From the NCBI GenBank assembly GCA_934309145.1, contig CAKRCW010000007.1, positions 62,001 through 126,000 of the forward strand: a stretch of 64,000 bases of DNA, given 5' to 3'. Every line of letters starts with the position of its first letter. Positions within the stretch are counted from its first letter, which is position 1. The notes below the pieces were generated by a model. It saw only the letters and a list, made by a program, of their open reading frames with translations. It searched no databases and had not been told where the DNA came from. Shown one piece after another: positions 14,591 to 23,665 of the stretch. Position numbers and translations under genes: made by a program. Source of the stretch: an uncultured Lachnospiraceae bacterium. Lineage in GTDB: Bacteria; Bacillota; Clostridia; Lachnospirales; Lachnospiraceae.

Positions 14591-15679
14591 TTATTTAACT
14601 AATTCAAGTAATGCATTTCTCATATCATCATCACTAACATTCATATCTATATATGCATTACCTATATCGTGCAGCAGGATAAATTTAATTTTATCTCCAA
14701 CTACCTTTTTGTCATTTTTGGTGTACTGTATTATCTCATCTATATTGCAATCAGAGGGCAGTTTCGGTGGCTTATATGAATTAAGAGCCTTGATGATAAG
14801 CTGCTTATCATCAAGTGAAATATTTCCTTTGTTGTATGATATAATTGTTGCCAACACACACCCTATTAAAACACATTCTCCATGTAAAAATTTAAAATCC
14901 ATGTATTTTTCTATTGCATGTCCAAGTGTATGACCAAAGTTAAGTAATGCACGGTCACCTTTTTCTGTTGGATCTTTCTCAACAACATCTTTTTTTACTA
15001 TATTGCTCTCTCTCACCATCTGACCGATAACATCTAATCTGCGACTGTTGATTTGGGCTGCATTATCGGCGAGCCATTCAAAATATGAACGATTCTTTAT
15101 TAATCCATGCTTAACAATCTCGCCCATTCCTGAACAGAACTGTCTGTCACTTAAAGTATTAATTACAGTGAGGTTGATATATACAAGCTTAGGCATATGA
15201 AATGCACCTACCATATTCTTGTAGGAATCAAAATCTACGCCAGTTTTACCACCGATACTTGAATCAACCTGTGATAACAGGCTTGTTGGAATCTGAATAA
15301 AATCAATACCTCTTAGGTAAGTAGCTGCCGCAAAGCCTGTAAGGTCTCCAACAACACCACCACCTAAAGCTATAAGCATATCATTTCTGTCAAATTTGTT
15401 TGTTATAAGAAACTCATATAAATCACGTACTACATTCAGATTCTTGCTCTGTTCACCCTCTGGAAAAATAAAGCTTACTGCCTTTTTGCAGCATTTATCT
15501 ATAGATAACAATATAGCATCCATATATAAGGATGCTACATTTGTCTCTGATACTACGCAAATTTTCTTTTTGGAACAATTAAGTCCATTTAAAAGTTCAG
15601 GTAATCTGTCAAATGAATCTGAATATACAATATCATATATAGGACAATTATTATAATTAACTGTCAAATCATTCATCAT
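14591..15679 (-). CDS. aroB: 3-dehydroquinate synthase
   Basis: Second step of the shikimate pathway (DAHP to 3-dehydroquinate), NAD- and metal-dependent. GGGVVGDLTGFAAATYLRG, with IPTSLLSQVDSSIGGKTGVD, is the family core. The zinc ligands are in the GEIVKHGLI region and in NFGHTLGHAIE. ATG 15679 is chosen, giving 362 residues, because AAGGAG lies 10 bp upstream. A longer reading to 15778 would overlap divIVA by 83 bp with an atypical basic N-terminus. It is an isolated aromatic gene in a division operon, probably just co-transcribed. Confidence 0.95.
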   Translation of the reverse strand: MMNDLTVNYNNCPIYDIVYSDSFDRLPELLNGLNCSKKKICVVSETNVASLYMDAILLSIDKCCKKAVSFIFPEGEQSKNLNVVRDLYEFLITNKFDRNDMLIALGGGVVGDLTGFAAATYLRGIDFIQIPTSLLSQVDSSIGGKTGVDFDSYKNMVGAFHMPKLVYINLTVINTLSDRQFCSGMGEIVKHGLIKNRSYFEWLADNAAQINSRRLDVIGQMVRESNIVKKDVVEKDPTEKGDRALLNFGHTLGHAIEKYMDFKFLHGECVLIGCVLATIISYNKGNISLDDKQLIIKALNSYKPPKLPSDCNIDEIIQYTKNDKKVVGDKIKFILLHDIGNAYIDMNVSDDDMRNALLELVK

Positions 15680-15695
15680 GTCAATAAATCTCCTT

Positions 15696-16565
15696 TTAAG
15701 CTGTCGTCGCCTTTGCATCAGCTGTTCCAGCCTTATCTTTTGCTGTATCTCCAGTTGTTCTCTTGTATTTGCTCTCACCAGGCTTGCTTACCTTAAATGA
15801 AGATTCGCCTGTTTTTTTCTTAGGTGCAGCAGTTCTTCCGTCAAACGGATTATATCTTCCATTCTCCTCCTTTGGATTAAAAGGATCAACAAAATTCTCG
15901 CCAGCACTTAAACTAGATGTATACACTGCACTTGTGCTTGTCACATCTCCACCACTTCCAAATTCTCCACCTGACATACCACCATTCATTCCACTGAGTG
16001 ATGACTCGTCACGCATCTGAGGATCTCCGGAGAAAGCTCCAAATGAATCACCTCCAGAAGCATTCTGGGCAACAGGATTGCCACCAAGCAACGATAACGC
16101 CTTATCATCTATGTATGAATCAACATCAAAATCCTCTTCCTTAAGCAGTTCAAACTGCTTCTTCATGATGGAGCAAAAATTAGATTTGTATGCTGCATAC
16201 TGTGTTGTGAGAAGAGTAACCTCCTCCTGAATCTTAGCAAGACGCTCTTCTGCATCTATAAGCATATTCTTTGCTTTATTTTTTGCATCAAGCAATATAG
16301 TTTTCGCTTCTCTGTTAGCATTAGACTTTGTATCTTCGGAGTCCTTCGCTGCAAGCATCATTGACTTGACAAGCTCTGCCTCCTTAGATTTGTAACTCTG
16401 AAGGGTATCTGTCAAGGTTGTAACCTTATCCTTAAGCTCAGCATTAGAACGGTATAACTGCTCGTAGCTCTCAGCAACTGACTCAAAGAATGTATTTACA
16501 TCCTTTTTATCGTACCCCAAACCAACATGAAATTTCTTCTGTTGAATATCAACCGGTGTAAGCAT
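15696..16565 (-). CDS. divIVA: DivIVA-domain protein
   Basis: Polar or septal scaffold protein. The N-terminal MLTPVDIQQKKFHVGLGYDKKDVNTFF is the DivIVA membrane-binding domain. A long coiled coil follows (about 30-140), then a low-complexity Gly/Ser-rich tail (SGMNGGMSGGEFGSGGD) and a basic C-terminus (KPGESKYKRTTGD). The 289 residues exceed B. subtilis DivIVA (164), mainly through this disordered tail. It sits next to sepF and yggS, the usual division neighbourhood. It probably organises growth or division sites at curved membrane. Confidence 0.93.
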   Translation of the reverse strand: MLTPVDIQQKKFHVGLGYDKKDVNTFFESVAESYEQLYRSNAELKDKVTTLTDTLQSYKSKEAELVKSMMLAAKDSEDTKSNANREAKTILLDAKNKAKNMLIDAEERLAKIQEEVTLLTTQYAAYKSNFCSIMKKQFELLKEEDFDVDSYIDDKALSLLGGNPVAQNASGGDSFGAFSGDPQMRDESSLSGMNGGMSGGEFGSGGDVTSTSAVYTSSLSAGENFVDPFNPKEENGRYNPFDGRTAAPKKKTGESSFKVSKPGESKYKRTTGDTAKDKAGTADAKATTA

Positions 16566-16600
16566 CCCCTACTCCCCCTTGTAATCAAAAGTATTAAATA

Positions 16601-17221
16601 TTAGTATTTACCTAACTGTGGAGAAACTGTAGAATCATTCAATATTTCTTCTCTTAAATCACCTGAAACCTCTATAGAAGCAGGTGCTGCAATAAATATG
16701 TTTGCAGAAATGGCCTGTAATGAACCATTAAGTGCATAGCATGCACCACCGATAAAATCAATGATTCTCTGTGCAGGTGCAAGCTCAAGACCTTCCATGT
16801 TAATAACTATTGTTTTTCCATTCTTAAGGAAATCAGTTACAGTCTGTGATTCGCTGATTTCCTGTGGCTTAATTACATACACTTCGCTCTTTCCCCTATA
16901 ATTTTCTTTTTGCTGTCTTCCGTTATTAAAATCAACCAGCTTACTGTTGTTGCCGGATGTTCTTGGCTGTGCCTGCTTAGGCTGTGAATATGAAGCTGTC
17001 TGCTGTGGCTTAGCCGCTGTATTATATGTATTTGAGTAATTTGTTCTCTCGTGACTTACCTGCTTAGAAGATGTTCTTCCAGCTCTTGACTTTGGTACAT
17101 ACACTTCGTCATCATCATCGTCGTCATCATCATCAAATAAATCATCATCAAACTCATCGTCATCTAAATCTTTCATTTTAAAAAAGTCAAGAAAACTTTT
17201 CTTTCCTGCATCTCTTGCCAT
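16601..17221 (-). CDS. sepF: Cell division protein SepF
   Basis: Membrane-anchoring partner of FtsZ. The C-terminal SepF core (about residues 105-200) reads EVYVIKPQEISESQTVTDFLKNG then TIVINMEGLELAPAQRIIDFIGGACYALNG, typical of the family. The linker has an aspartate run (FDDDLFDDDDDDDDDEVY, about 24-41) followed by a Gln/Ser/Thr-rich region, longer than in B. subtilis (206 residues in total against about 150). The extreme N-terminus KKSFLDFFKMK can serve as the amphipathic membrane anchor. It is co-transcribed with yggS and divIVA. Confidence 0.95.
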   Translation of the reverse strand: MARDAGKKSFLDFFKMKDLDDDEFDDDLFDDDDDDDDDEVYVPKSRAGRTSSKQVSHERTNYSNTYNTAAKPQQTASYSQPKQAQPRTSGNNSKLVDFNNGRQQKENYRGKSEVYVIKPQEISESQTVTDFLKNGKTIVINMEGLELAPAQRIIDFIGGACYALNGSLQAISANIFIAAPASIEVSGDLREEILNDSTVSPQLGKY

Positions 17222-17236
17222 ACCAAATCTCCTTAT

Positions 17237-17929
17237 TTATATATTATAATTGCGCTCGCCAAAGATGCCTGTTCCAACACGAACCATAGTGGCACCCTCT
17301 TCAATCGCAACTTCATAATCATTTGTCATACCCATAGATAGAATACTCATATCTATATTATCAATGTTTTTTGATTTTATGTCAAGTAATAATTGGTGCA
17401 AATTTCTAAAGTGTACGCGATTTTCCTCAGGATTATCTACGAAAGGTGCAATAGTCATCAGACCTTTTACTCTTACGTGTTCGTAGTCCTTTATTTCGTC
17501 TATCATATTATAGATTTCAGTGGCATCTATACCAAATTTTGTATCCTCATGTGCTATATTAACCTGAATTAAAATATTAACAATAACATTGTGCTTGGCA
17601 GCCTCTTTTTCTATCTCCTTTGCAAGATGCACTGAATCAACAGAGTGTATCAGGCAAGCCTTGTCAACAATATATTTAACCTTGTTAGTCTGTAAATGGC
17701 CAATCAAATGCCAGTCAACTGGCTTTGATACATGCTCATATTTATCGACAAGCTCTTGCACCTTATTCTCACCAAACTCAGTTTCTCCATATGTGATAAG
17801 CTCCTCAATATCGCTCAATGGCTTAGTTTTACTTACAGCAATAAGAGTAACCTCATCAACATTTCGCTTAGCTCTCTCGCAGGCTCTTTTTATATTAGCC
17901 CTTACGTTATCAATATTTTCCTTTAACAT
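17237..17929 (-). CDS. YggS-family PLP homeostasis protein
   Basis: A PLP-binding protein without catalytic activity, involved in vitamin B6 and amino-acid homeostasis. TLIAVSKTKP carries the PLP lysine, FGENKVQEL follows, and LSMGMTNDYEVAIEEGATMVRVGTGIFG is the C-terminal phosphate-binding signature. The 230-residue length is standard. It is usually found next to sepF in Gram-positive bacteria, as here (15 bp spacing). Confidence 0.95.
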   Translation of the reverse strand: MLKENIDNVRANIKRACERAKRNVDEVTLIAVSKTKPLSDIEELITYGETEFGENKVQELVDKYEHVSKPVDWHLIGHLQTNKVKYIVDKACLIHSVDSVHLAKEIEKEAAKHNVIVNILIQVNIAHEDTKFGIDATEIYNMIDEIKDYEHVRVKGLMTIAPFVDNPEENRVHFRNLHQLLLDIKSKNIDNIDMSILSMGMTNDYEVAIEEGATMVRVGTGIFGERNYNI

Positions 17930-17948
17930 GAGATATCACCTCTATTAA

Positions 17949-19331
17949 TTAATAAATAATTTGATTTTCCGTAACTTTTGATGAGTCGAGTATAATATTA
18001 TCGTATACATTTAGCTCCTCATCGTTTTGTATTAATGCAAAATCATCAACAGTTTTAATAATAGTTACTATCCTAAACTCTGCTATACCCCTGTTAGCGG
18101 TGTACACACCCTTGATGGTATCAGTAGGAAGTACTGATACGGCAGTTGTTTCATTAGTATTTATATCTATAATTACATCAGTATCATCAAAGCTTAAAGG
18201 ATCTACATAACAGTAATCATCATCTATCTTATATATTGTAGGTACAACCTGTTTTAATGTTATATCACCATCATCAGTACGGACCTGAACATTTATACGA
18301 TTTTGGTTGCTCTGATTACCTCCGGCAGACAGATATGATACAGGTATCTTATAAACTTCTTTGTCAACTAAGGAGCTGACTGGAATCTTAAGTCCATCAT
18401 CCTCATCCATAAATAATTCAATTGTTACGAAACGTTCTGTAATGTAATTTAACAGATATTTATCAAGTTTGATATTAATATAGTTGCCATCATCCTTATT
18501 TATAATCTCAAATGGCATAGTGATATTATAAGCAGAGTTATTTATCGAAAATGTTATATGTGTCTTATCTGCTAATAACTGCATCTGATCATCTGATACA
18601 GGTGCTAATATGTTCCACTCTTCACTTGGAATAATTTTAACAACAGGTGTTCCTGAAGTTATCACGTCTCCAGTCTTTAATGTCTGCTTACTGTAAGATG
18701 ACTGGTCAAAATCAGCCTGAGTGACATTATTTATGTTATAGTCTTCATAACCATCTATATAGTATGTAACAAGGCCACTGTCAGGAGATGTAACCGCAGA
18801 CAGCGAGGTGGTCTGACCACCATTTGAGCTTACCTGCTGCATTATCACTTCGTTTGTGAGTTCTAAAACTTTATTGTTTATATTATTCTGAAAATTATAT
18901 GCATTGTAGAACTGCTCGTCCCTGTAACCAACCTTATATAATGAAATGACAGTCCGAATCTCCTTATAATCATCTGAAGTAAGTAAATTGTCATAATCCT
19001 CAGAGCTTGTTATAGAATTATACACCTGCCCCGACTCATCCACAGTACATACCGTGGACCCCTTCTCAATTTTTTCACCATCTCGTATATAATAACATAT
19101 ATAACCTGATTTTGAGGCACTGACTACCTCCTCCTGCCTTACAACAAGACCATTTAAGATTATATTGTTATTGATGTTACTTTTGTTAACCTTGTATGTT
19201 GTAATGGGTTCTTTGCCCATATATCTAACGATACATATAATTACATACAGCAAAATAGCTGCAATAACGCAGGTTGCAGCATTAATTTTGATGTCTCTAT
19301 TGAATTTTATAAGTTTTTTATTATTTTTCAT
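17949..19331 (-). CDS. HlyD-like membrane-anchored adaptor protein
   Basis: A 460-residue protein with a basic N-terminus and one membrane helix (AATCVIAAILLYVIICIVRYM, about 17-37). The extracellular part starts with a biotinyl-lipoyl-like segment (LNGLVVRQEEVVSASKSGYICYYIRDGEKIEKGSTVCTVDESG), the hallmark of HlyD/RND adaptor proteins, followed by helical and beta-barrel regions. ATG 19331 is chosen over GTG 19340 for spacing to AGG. No ABC transporter or outer membrane lies nearby; in Bacillota such proteins often sit at the head of the yggS-sepF-divIVA cluster, which suggests an envelope or division role. The function is unknown. Confidence 0.8.
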   Translation of the reverse strand: MKNNKKLIKFNRDIKINAATCVIAAILLYVIICIVRYMGKEPITTYKVNKSNINNNIILNGLVVRQEEVVSASKSGYICYYIRDGEKIEKGSTVCTVDESGQVYNSITSSEDYDNLLTSDDYKEIRTVISLYKVGYRDEQFYNAYNFQNNINNKVLELTNEVIMQQVSSNGGQTTSLSAVTSPDSGLVTYYIDGYEDYNINNVTQADFDQSSYSKQTLKTGDVITSGTPVVKIIPSEEWNILAPVSDDQMQLLADKTHITFSINNSAYNITMPFEIINKDDGNYINIKLDKYLLNYITERFVTIELFMDEDDGLKIPVSSLVDKEVYKIPVSYLSAGGNQSNQNRINVQVRTDDGDITLKQVVPTIYKIDDDYCYVDPLSFDDTDVIIDINTNETTAVSVLPTDTIKGVYTANRGIAEFRIVTIIKTVDDFALIQNDEELNVYDNIILDSSKVTENQIIY

Positions 19332-19372
19332 AAAAATCACAACCTATAAAAAGTATTATCTATAAATGTTAT

Positions 19373-19792
19373 TTAGAGAACGCAAGATATACAATCTCTG
19401 TACTTATCAGGTATATCCTTCTCCTCTATAGCAGTACTTATTACAAATATTACATTGTAACGTTTAGAAAGCTTGTCTATTTCCTCAAATGTATACTCTG
19501 CTTCCTCTGGTTCTATGCTTGAAAGCCACATAAAGTTATCTAAGAATATATGAGTTAAATCACGATTTGAAGAAATAAGTCCCTGAAGGAATCCCAGAAA
19601 TGCTTCTCCTGAATTAATATCAAATTCGTGCAAATTAATAAGTCTTATTGCGTTGCTAAGCTCATACATATGCTTATTGCTCTTATCAATATAGATTATA
19701 GAGCCGTTGGTAAGCTTGCTCTCGTTATTAGCCTGCTCAACCATTCTTCTTGTTTTTCCTGTTCCTTTTGCACCAATAATTAATTCTAACAT
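19373..19792 (-). CDS. Small P-loop NTPase of unknown role
   Basis: A 139-residue protein with a Walker A motif (GAKGTGKT, residues 7-14) and a Walker-B-like strand LTHIFLDNFMW, followed by a sensor-like strand NVIFVISTAIEE. The fold is a minimal RecA/AAA-type core. Database entries often call such proteins twitching-motility PilT-like, but there is no PilT His/Asp box and no pilus gene nearby, so that name is not supported. It lies 41 bp upstream of the HlyD-like gene and is probably co-transcribed with it. Confidence 0.75.
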   Translation of the reverse strand: MLELIIGAKGTGKTRRMVEQANNESKLTNGSIIYIDKSNKHMYELSNAIRLINLHEFDINSGEAFLGFLQGLISSNRDLTHIFLDNFMWLSSIEPEEAEYTFEEIDKLSKRYNVIFVISTAIEEKDIPDKYRDCISCVL

Positions 19793-19844
19793 AATATTTC
19801 CTCCATAGTATATAAAATATAATATATATAAGGCATTTAAGTCT

Positions 19845-20822
19845 TTATATCGAGCATAACATTTTGATTAAAGCATCATATAGTACATTCTTGGAGACAC
19901 CGCTTGCAGCAACTATAAAATAATCCTTACCATCCTTGGTAAGGTACATCGACAGGCAGTTTCCTGCACCTGTAGTTGTTCCTGTTTTCCAGACCTCGAT
20001 GTGATAATTGGCTGGAAGATTAACCTTGCCTGTGACAAACATATTAGTTGCACTGATATCTACATAAACGGGTATTCCATTATTGTCATAATATGTATAT
20101 GTATATTCACTAAGTGTATCGATATCATGAAGTATCGGATGCTTGTAAGCTTCCTTGGTTATAAGATAGATATCGTACGCTGTGGAATAGTGATTTGTAT
20201 CATCTAATCCGTGAGGATTCATATAATGTGTATTTGTTGCCCCTATGGTGTGAGCCTTTTTATTCATCAAATCACAGAAGCTCGTTGAATCTCCGGAAAC
20301 ATAATCTGCCAAAATAAGTGCAAAATAATTGTTAGACTCAATCATAAGACCATATAACAGGTCCTTGACGGTAATTTTATTTCCGGCACTTAATGTGTTA
20401 GGTGCAACATCATAGCCGGATAAATCATAGTTTTTCTGTACTGTAACTACATCGTCAAGACTTATCTCACCTGACTCTATCTTCTCACAAACTATAATAG
20501 CTGTCATGTACTTGGTCATACTGGCAGGATACATTCTTGTGTGTACATTCTTAGCTGTATAAACCTCGTGATCAGTCTCATTTAAAAATAAAGCAAAAAA
20601 ACAGTCAGGAAACATATCAGCATTAGTGTTGTCATCCTTATAAACAACAGTATCTATATTATCCTCTGACAAATAAGCATCTGAATCAGTTGCTAATCCT
20701 ATCTTTAAATCATTAAGTTTAGGGTATTTATCTTTTACATTGCAATTCAACGAAGAGATAGTAAAAAATATAATTACTACCCCAAGAAGTACACAGCAAT
20801 GTCGTAAAATATATCTTAACAT
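19845..20822 (-). CDS. D-alanyl-D-alanine carboxypeptidase (PBP5/DacA type, S11)
   Basis: Trims the terminal D-Ala of peptidoglycan stem peptides outside the membrane. A single hydrophobic N-terminal helix (ILRHCCVLLGVVIIFFTI) acts as signal or anchor. The penicillin-binding triad is complete: SMTK (SxxK), ESNN (SxN) and KTGTTTG. At 325 residues it lacks the C-terminal beta domain and amphipathic anchor of classical PBP5 (about 380-440). It is placed just downstream of mgsA in the rod-shape and division block. Confidence 0.92.
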   Translation of the reverse strand: MLRYILRHCCVLLGVVIIFFTISSLNCNVKDKYPKLNDLKIGLATDSDAYLSEDNIDTVVYKDDNTNADMFPDCFFALFLNETDHEVYTAKNVHTRMYPASMTKYMTAIIVCEKIESGEISLDDVVTVQKNYDLSGYDVAPNTLSAGNKITVKDLLYGLMIESNNYFALILADYVSGDSTSFCDLMNKKAHTIGATNTHYMNPHGLDDTNHYSTAYDIYLITKEAYKHPILHDIDTLSEYTYTYYDNNGIPVYVDISATNMFVTGKVNLPANYHIEVWKTGTTTGAGNCLSMYLTKDGKDYFIVAASGVSKNVLYDALIKMLCSI

Positions 20823-20837
20823 ATTATCTCCTGTGTT

Positions 20838-21236
20838 CTAGTGCTTAAATAATTCTCTCCAATCAAGATCTCCCCTGTCAAGTGCCTTAATAAGTAATTC
20901 GGCTGTGGCGAGATTGGTTGCTAACGGTATGTTGTGAACATCACACAGCATAAATATATTATTAATGTCAACCTCATGCGATTTCTTTGTCTGTGGATCA
21001 CGCAAAAAAATCATCATATCAAGAGAGTTATTCTCAATCATAGAACCTAACTGCTGTTCTCCGCCTGTATGCCCGGCCAAAAACTTATGTACAGTCAGAT
21101 TGGTAACCTCTTCTATCATTCTTCCTGTAGTGCCCGTAGCATATAATTCGTGATGAGATAAAATTCCACGGTATGCTATGCAGAAGTTTTGCATTAATTT
21201 TTTCTTCGCATCATGTGCAATCAACCCTATATTCAT
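20838..21236 (-). CDS. mgsA: Methylglyoxal synthase
   Basis: Converts dihydroxyacetone phosphate to methylglyoxal, a bypass of lower glycolysis under phosphate limitation. The 132-residue protein has IGLIAHDAKK at the start, then ATGTTGRMIEE, GGEQQLGSMIE and FLRDP, the phosphate and catalytic-Asp motifs of the family. It is found next to rodA in many clostridia, so this is the expected context despite the unrelated pathway. The rodA stop is 15 bp upstream. Confidence 0.96.
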   Translation of the reverse strand: MNIGLIAHDAKKKLMQNFCIAYRGILSHHELYATGTTGRMIEEVTNLTVHKFLAGHTGGEQQLGSMIENNSLDMMIFLRDPQTKKSHEVDINNIFMLCDVHNIPLATNLATAELLIKALDRGDLDWRELFKH

Positions 21237-21251
21237 TATTTGTCTTCTCCT

Positions 21252-22370
21252 CTAGTATTTTGATCTTTGTAAGCTAATATTCAAAACTATCCCCATACCT
21301 GCCATGACACTAAGCAGCGAGCTTAGTCCGTAACTGATAAATGGCAGTGGTATACCTGTATTAGGTAATACGCCTGTTGCAACACTAATATTGATAAATG
21401 CCTGATAAGCAATAAGCGATGCAACACCAGTAGCCAAGAGCATACCCTTTGTATCTTTTGCATTTCTTGCCACATGTATACATTGTAACACTATTAACAA
21501 TATAATTGCAATAATTATTACACTTCCGACAAACCCTAATTCTTCACCAATAACAGAGAATATAAAATCCGTCTGTTGCTCTGATATGAAATTAGCATCC
21601 TTAACTGTAGCTATAGTTGAGGTATTAAGACCTTTTCCTGTAAGCTGACCTGAACCAATTGCCATTATAGAATTATTCTGCTGCGAATATTCCACACCAT
21701 ATTCAGCAGGATATATAAACTGCAATATTCGTTTTACCTGATAATCTTTAAGAAGTATCTGGTCAGGTCTCTGTATATACCATAAAAAGCTTCCGCCAAG
21801 CGGCACAAGTATAAGGAGTGCAAGTCCTATTATCTTGTAGCTTAATCCCGATACATACAGCATTGTAACAAGAACTAAGGTAAGACATATTGTTGTCGAT
21901 AAATCAGGCTCACTTACAATGAGTAATAAACATAAGCCGGAAAATGCGGCAAATGTTGCAAGACATTTAAATGTGTTAATCTTATCTGAATCCTTAAATT
22001 TAGCAAGCAAGGTTGCTGCAAATATTATCATAAACTGTTTTGAAAATTCTGATGGCTGGAACTGTATACCGCCATCTCCACCTATATTTATCCATCTTGT
22101 AGCATTGTTAACATTTACTCCCACAAGGAGAACAAGTGTAAGTAAAACAAGATTAATAATATATAATATTCCATAAAATTTACATACAAAATCATAGTTT
22201 ATAACAGATATAAAAAGCATTGCGATGAGTCCTAGCACTGCTCCTATTATCTGCCTGCTTGTAAAGCTGTCATTTGCACTGTTTATAACTATAATTCCTG
22301 TAACAACAGCAATAATTACAAGTGCAAGTAATTTGAAATTATAATCCTTGAGATTGAATTTTGTGAACAT
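21252..22370 (-). CDS. rodA: SEDS peptidoglycan polymerase RodA
   Basis: A glycosyltransferase that polymerises lipid II during elongation, paired with a class B PBP (mrdA, same operon). The 372 residues carry about ten membrane helices. GGDGGIQFQPSEFSKQFMIIF holds the conserved catalytic-loop region, and GIPLPFISYGLSSLLSVMAGMG is the SEDS C-terminal signature. The first 32 bp of its coding region overlap the end of minD. A second SEDS gene lies at the right edge of the window. Confidence 0.94.
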   Translation of the reverse strand: MFTKFNLKDYNFKLLALVIIAVVTGIIVINSANDSFTSRQIIGAVLGLIAMLFISVINYDFVCKFYGILYIINLVLLTLVLLVGVNVNNATRWINIGGDGGIQFQPSEFSKQFMIIFAATLLAKFKDSDKINTFKCLATFAAFSGLCLLLIVSEPDLSTTICLTLVLVTMLYVSGLSYKIIGLALLILVPLGGSFLWYIQRPDQILLKDYQVKRILQFIYPAEYGVEYSQQNNSIMAIGSGQLTGKGLNTSTIATVKDANFISEQQTDFIFSVIGEELGFVGSVIIIAIILLIVLQCIHVARNAKDTKGMLLATGVASLIAYQAFINISVATGVLPNTGIPLPFISYGLSSLLSVMAGMGIVLNISLQRSKY

Positions 22371-23148
22371 TTTTACCCTTCTTCTTTAGCCATCCAAACA
22401 GTCCTGTCGGGATTTCTTCTTTATAGTCTGCCTCTCCAGCTATCCGCTTGGCTATATTATCATATGCTTTTCCAGTCTTTGTATTAGTTCCGGCAATTGT
22501 CTCGCCTCTATTTGTTGATATAACTATCGCCTCATCATCCATGACTGTACCTATCAGATTAATTGCAAGAATATCAACCACGTCATCAACTGACATCATG
22601 TCACCACGTCTTACCATATCATATCGTATTTTATTAATTACAAGGTCTATCCTTGGCATTTCATTTGCATCAAGTATTCCAATTATCCTGTCAGCATCTC
22701 TGATTGCTGATACCTCAGGAGTTGTCACAACTATTGCCCTTTCAGCGGCAGCTATGGCATTCTTAAAGCCATGCTCAATTCCGGCAGGGCAATCAATTAT
22801 TATGTAATCATATTCTGGTTTTAACTGCTCTATAAGCTTCTTCATCTGTTCAGGAGCAACAGAGGTCTTATCCCTTGTCTGTGCCGCAGGAAGCAGATAC
22901 AGTTTATTATCACTTTTATCCTTGATAATTGCCTGCTTTGCACGACAATTACCCTCTATAACATCAACCAGATTATATACAATTCTATTTTCCAGTCCCA
23001 TGACAACATCTAAGTTTCTAAGCCCAATGTCTGTATCAATAAGAAGTACAGAATATCCAAGCTGTGCCAGACCATGACCTATATTTGCAGTTGTTGTAGT
23101 TTTTCCAACTCCGCCTTTCCCTGATGTAACAACGATAACCTCACTCAT
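22339..23148 (-). CDS. minD: Septum-site determining ATPase MinD
   Basis: A membrane-cycling ATPase that places MinC. The deviant Walker A motif GKGGVGKTTTTANIG is at the N-terminus, IDTDIGLRNLDVVMGLE follows, and YIIIDCPAGIEHGF is Walker B. The C-terminus LFGWLKKKGKNVHKI is the amphipathic membrane-targeting helix. The 269-residue length is normal. minC ends 2 bp upstream. There is no minE or minJ here; polar cues probably come from DivIVA. Confidence 0.96.
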   Translation of the reverse strand: MSEVIVVTSGKGGVGKTTTTANIGHGLAQLGYSVLLIDTDIGLRNLDVVMGLENRIVYNLVDVIEGNCRAKQAIIKDKSDNKLYLLPAAQTRDKTSVAPEQMKKLIEQLKPEYDYIIIDCPAGIEHGFKNAIAAAERAIVVTTPEVSAIRDADRIIGILDANEMPRIDLVINKIRYDMVRRGDMMSVDDVVDILAINLIGTVMDDEAIVISTNRGETIAGTNTKTGKAYDNIAKRIAGEADYKEEIPTGLFGWLKKKGKNVHKIQSQGL

Positions 23149-23150
23149 AT

Positions 23151-23648
23151 TTATTTCCTCCCTGATATTAAGCTATATACAAAGGCATCTTCTCTTCCCT
23201 TGCATCCGGCTTCTGCATAACCGTTTAGTGCTCCAATTATTATTATGTTCCCCTCGGAGTATACGGCTGCCCCCTGCTCTACGTCACCTATTATAACTAT
23301 ACTATCTGCTGCATTTATAGTTTGTCCATTATGCAGGCATCCAATATAAAACAGACCGTCTTTTTCAGGTTGTAAATTATGTTGTTCTTCAGGCTGTGTT
23401 TTTATTATTTCATTTGATTTTATGTTAAGTCCTATGTCTCTTAAGGTATCTAATATTGTCTCTTCTTCATCTTCTGTCATCATTTTTCCTTCAAAGGTAA
23501 CTGATATTGGACGGATATTGTGATAATAGTGCTTCGTCGTCTGAAGTTTTTTACTTAATTCCTGTTTTATTAAGTCCAGTGTAGCTTCAGGCGCGATAAT
23601 CAGCTTTATCCCCAGCTTGTTGCCTTTAATGATAACGGGACTGATAAT
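23151..23648 (-). CDS. minC: Septum-site inhibitor MinC, apparent ATT start and short C-terminus
   Basis: Inhibits FtsZ assembly with MinD. The C-terminal beta-helix domain is clear (NAADSIVIIGDVEQGAAVYSEGN, IIIIGALNGYAEAGCKG). The first ATG in frame (23483) would give only 110 residues and lose the N-terminal domain. The open frame continues upstream with VIIKGNKLGIKLIIAPEAT, IRPISVTFEGK and ETILDTLRDIGLNI, a good MinC N-domain. No ATG, GTG or TTG occurs in that part before 23483. ATT at 23648-23646 is preceded 6 bp upstream by GAGG of AGAGGTGA, so initiation at ATT is the best model, giving 165 residues. The C-terminus also stops about 40 residues earlier than in B. subtilis MinC. Confidence 0.8.
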   Translation of the reverse strand: MISPVIIKGNKLGIKLIIAPEATLDLIKQELSKKLQTTKHYYHNIRPISVTFEGKMMTEDEEETILDTLRDIGLNIKSNEIIKTQPEEQHNLQPEKDGLFYIGCLHNGQTINAADSIVIIGDVEQGAAVYSEGNIIIIGALNGYAEAGCKGREDAFVYSLISGRK

Positions 23649-23665
23649 TACTCACCTCTTTTTAT

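Noticed and set aside
15680..15778. N-terminal extension of aroB to 15778
   Set aside because: It overlaps divIVA, is Arg/Gln-rich unlike AroB, and the ribosome site AAGGAG fits only ATG 15679.
19373..19792. PilT twitching-motility ATPase
   Set aside because: Only a Walker A motif and a minimal fold are present; the Asp and His boxes of PilT and any pilus genes are missing.
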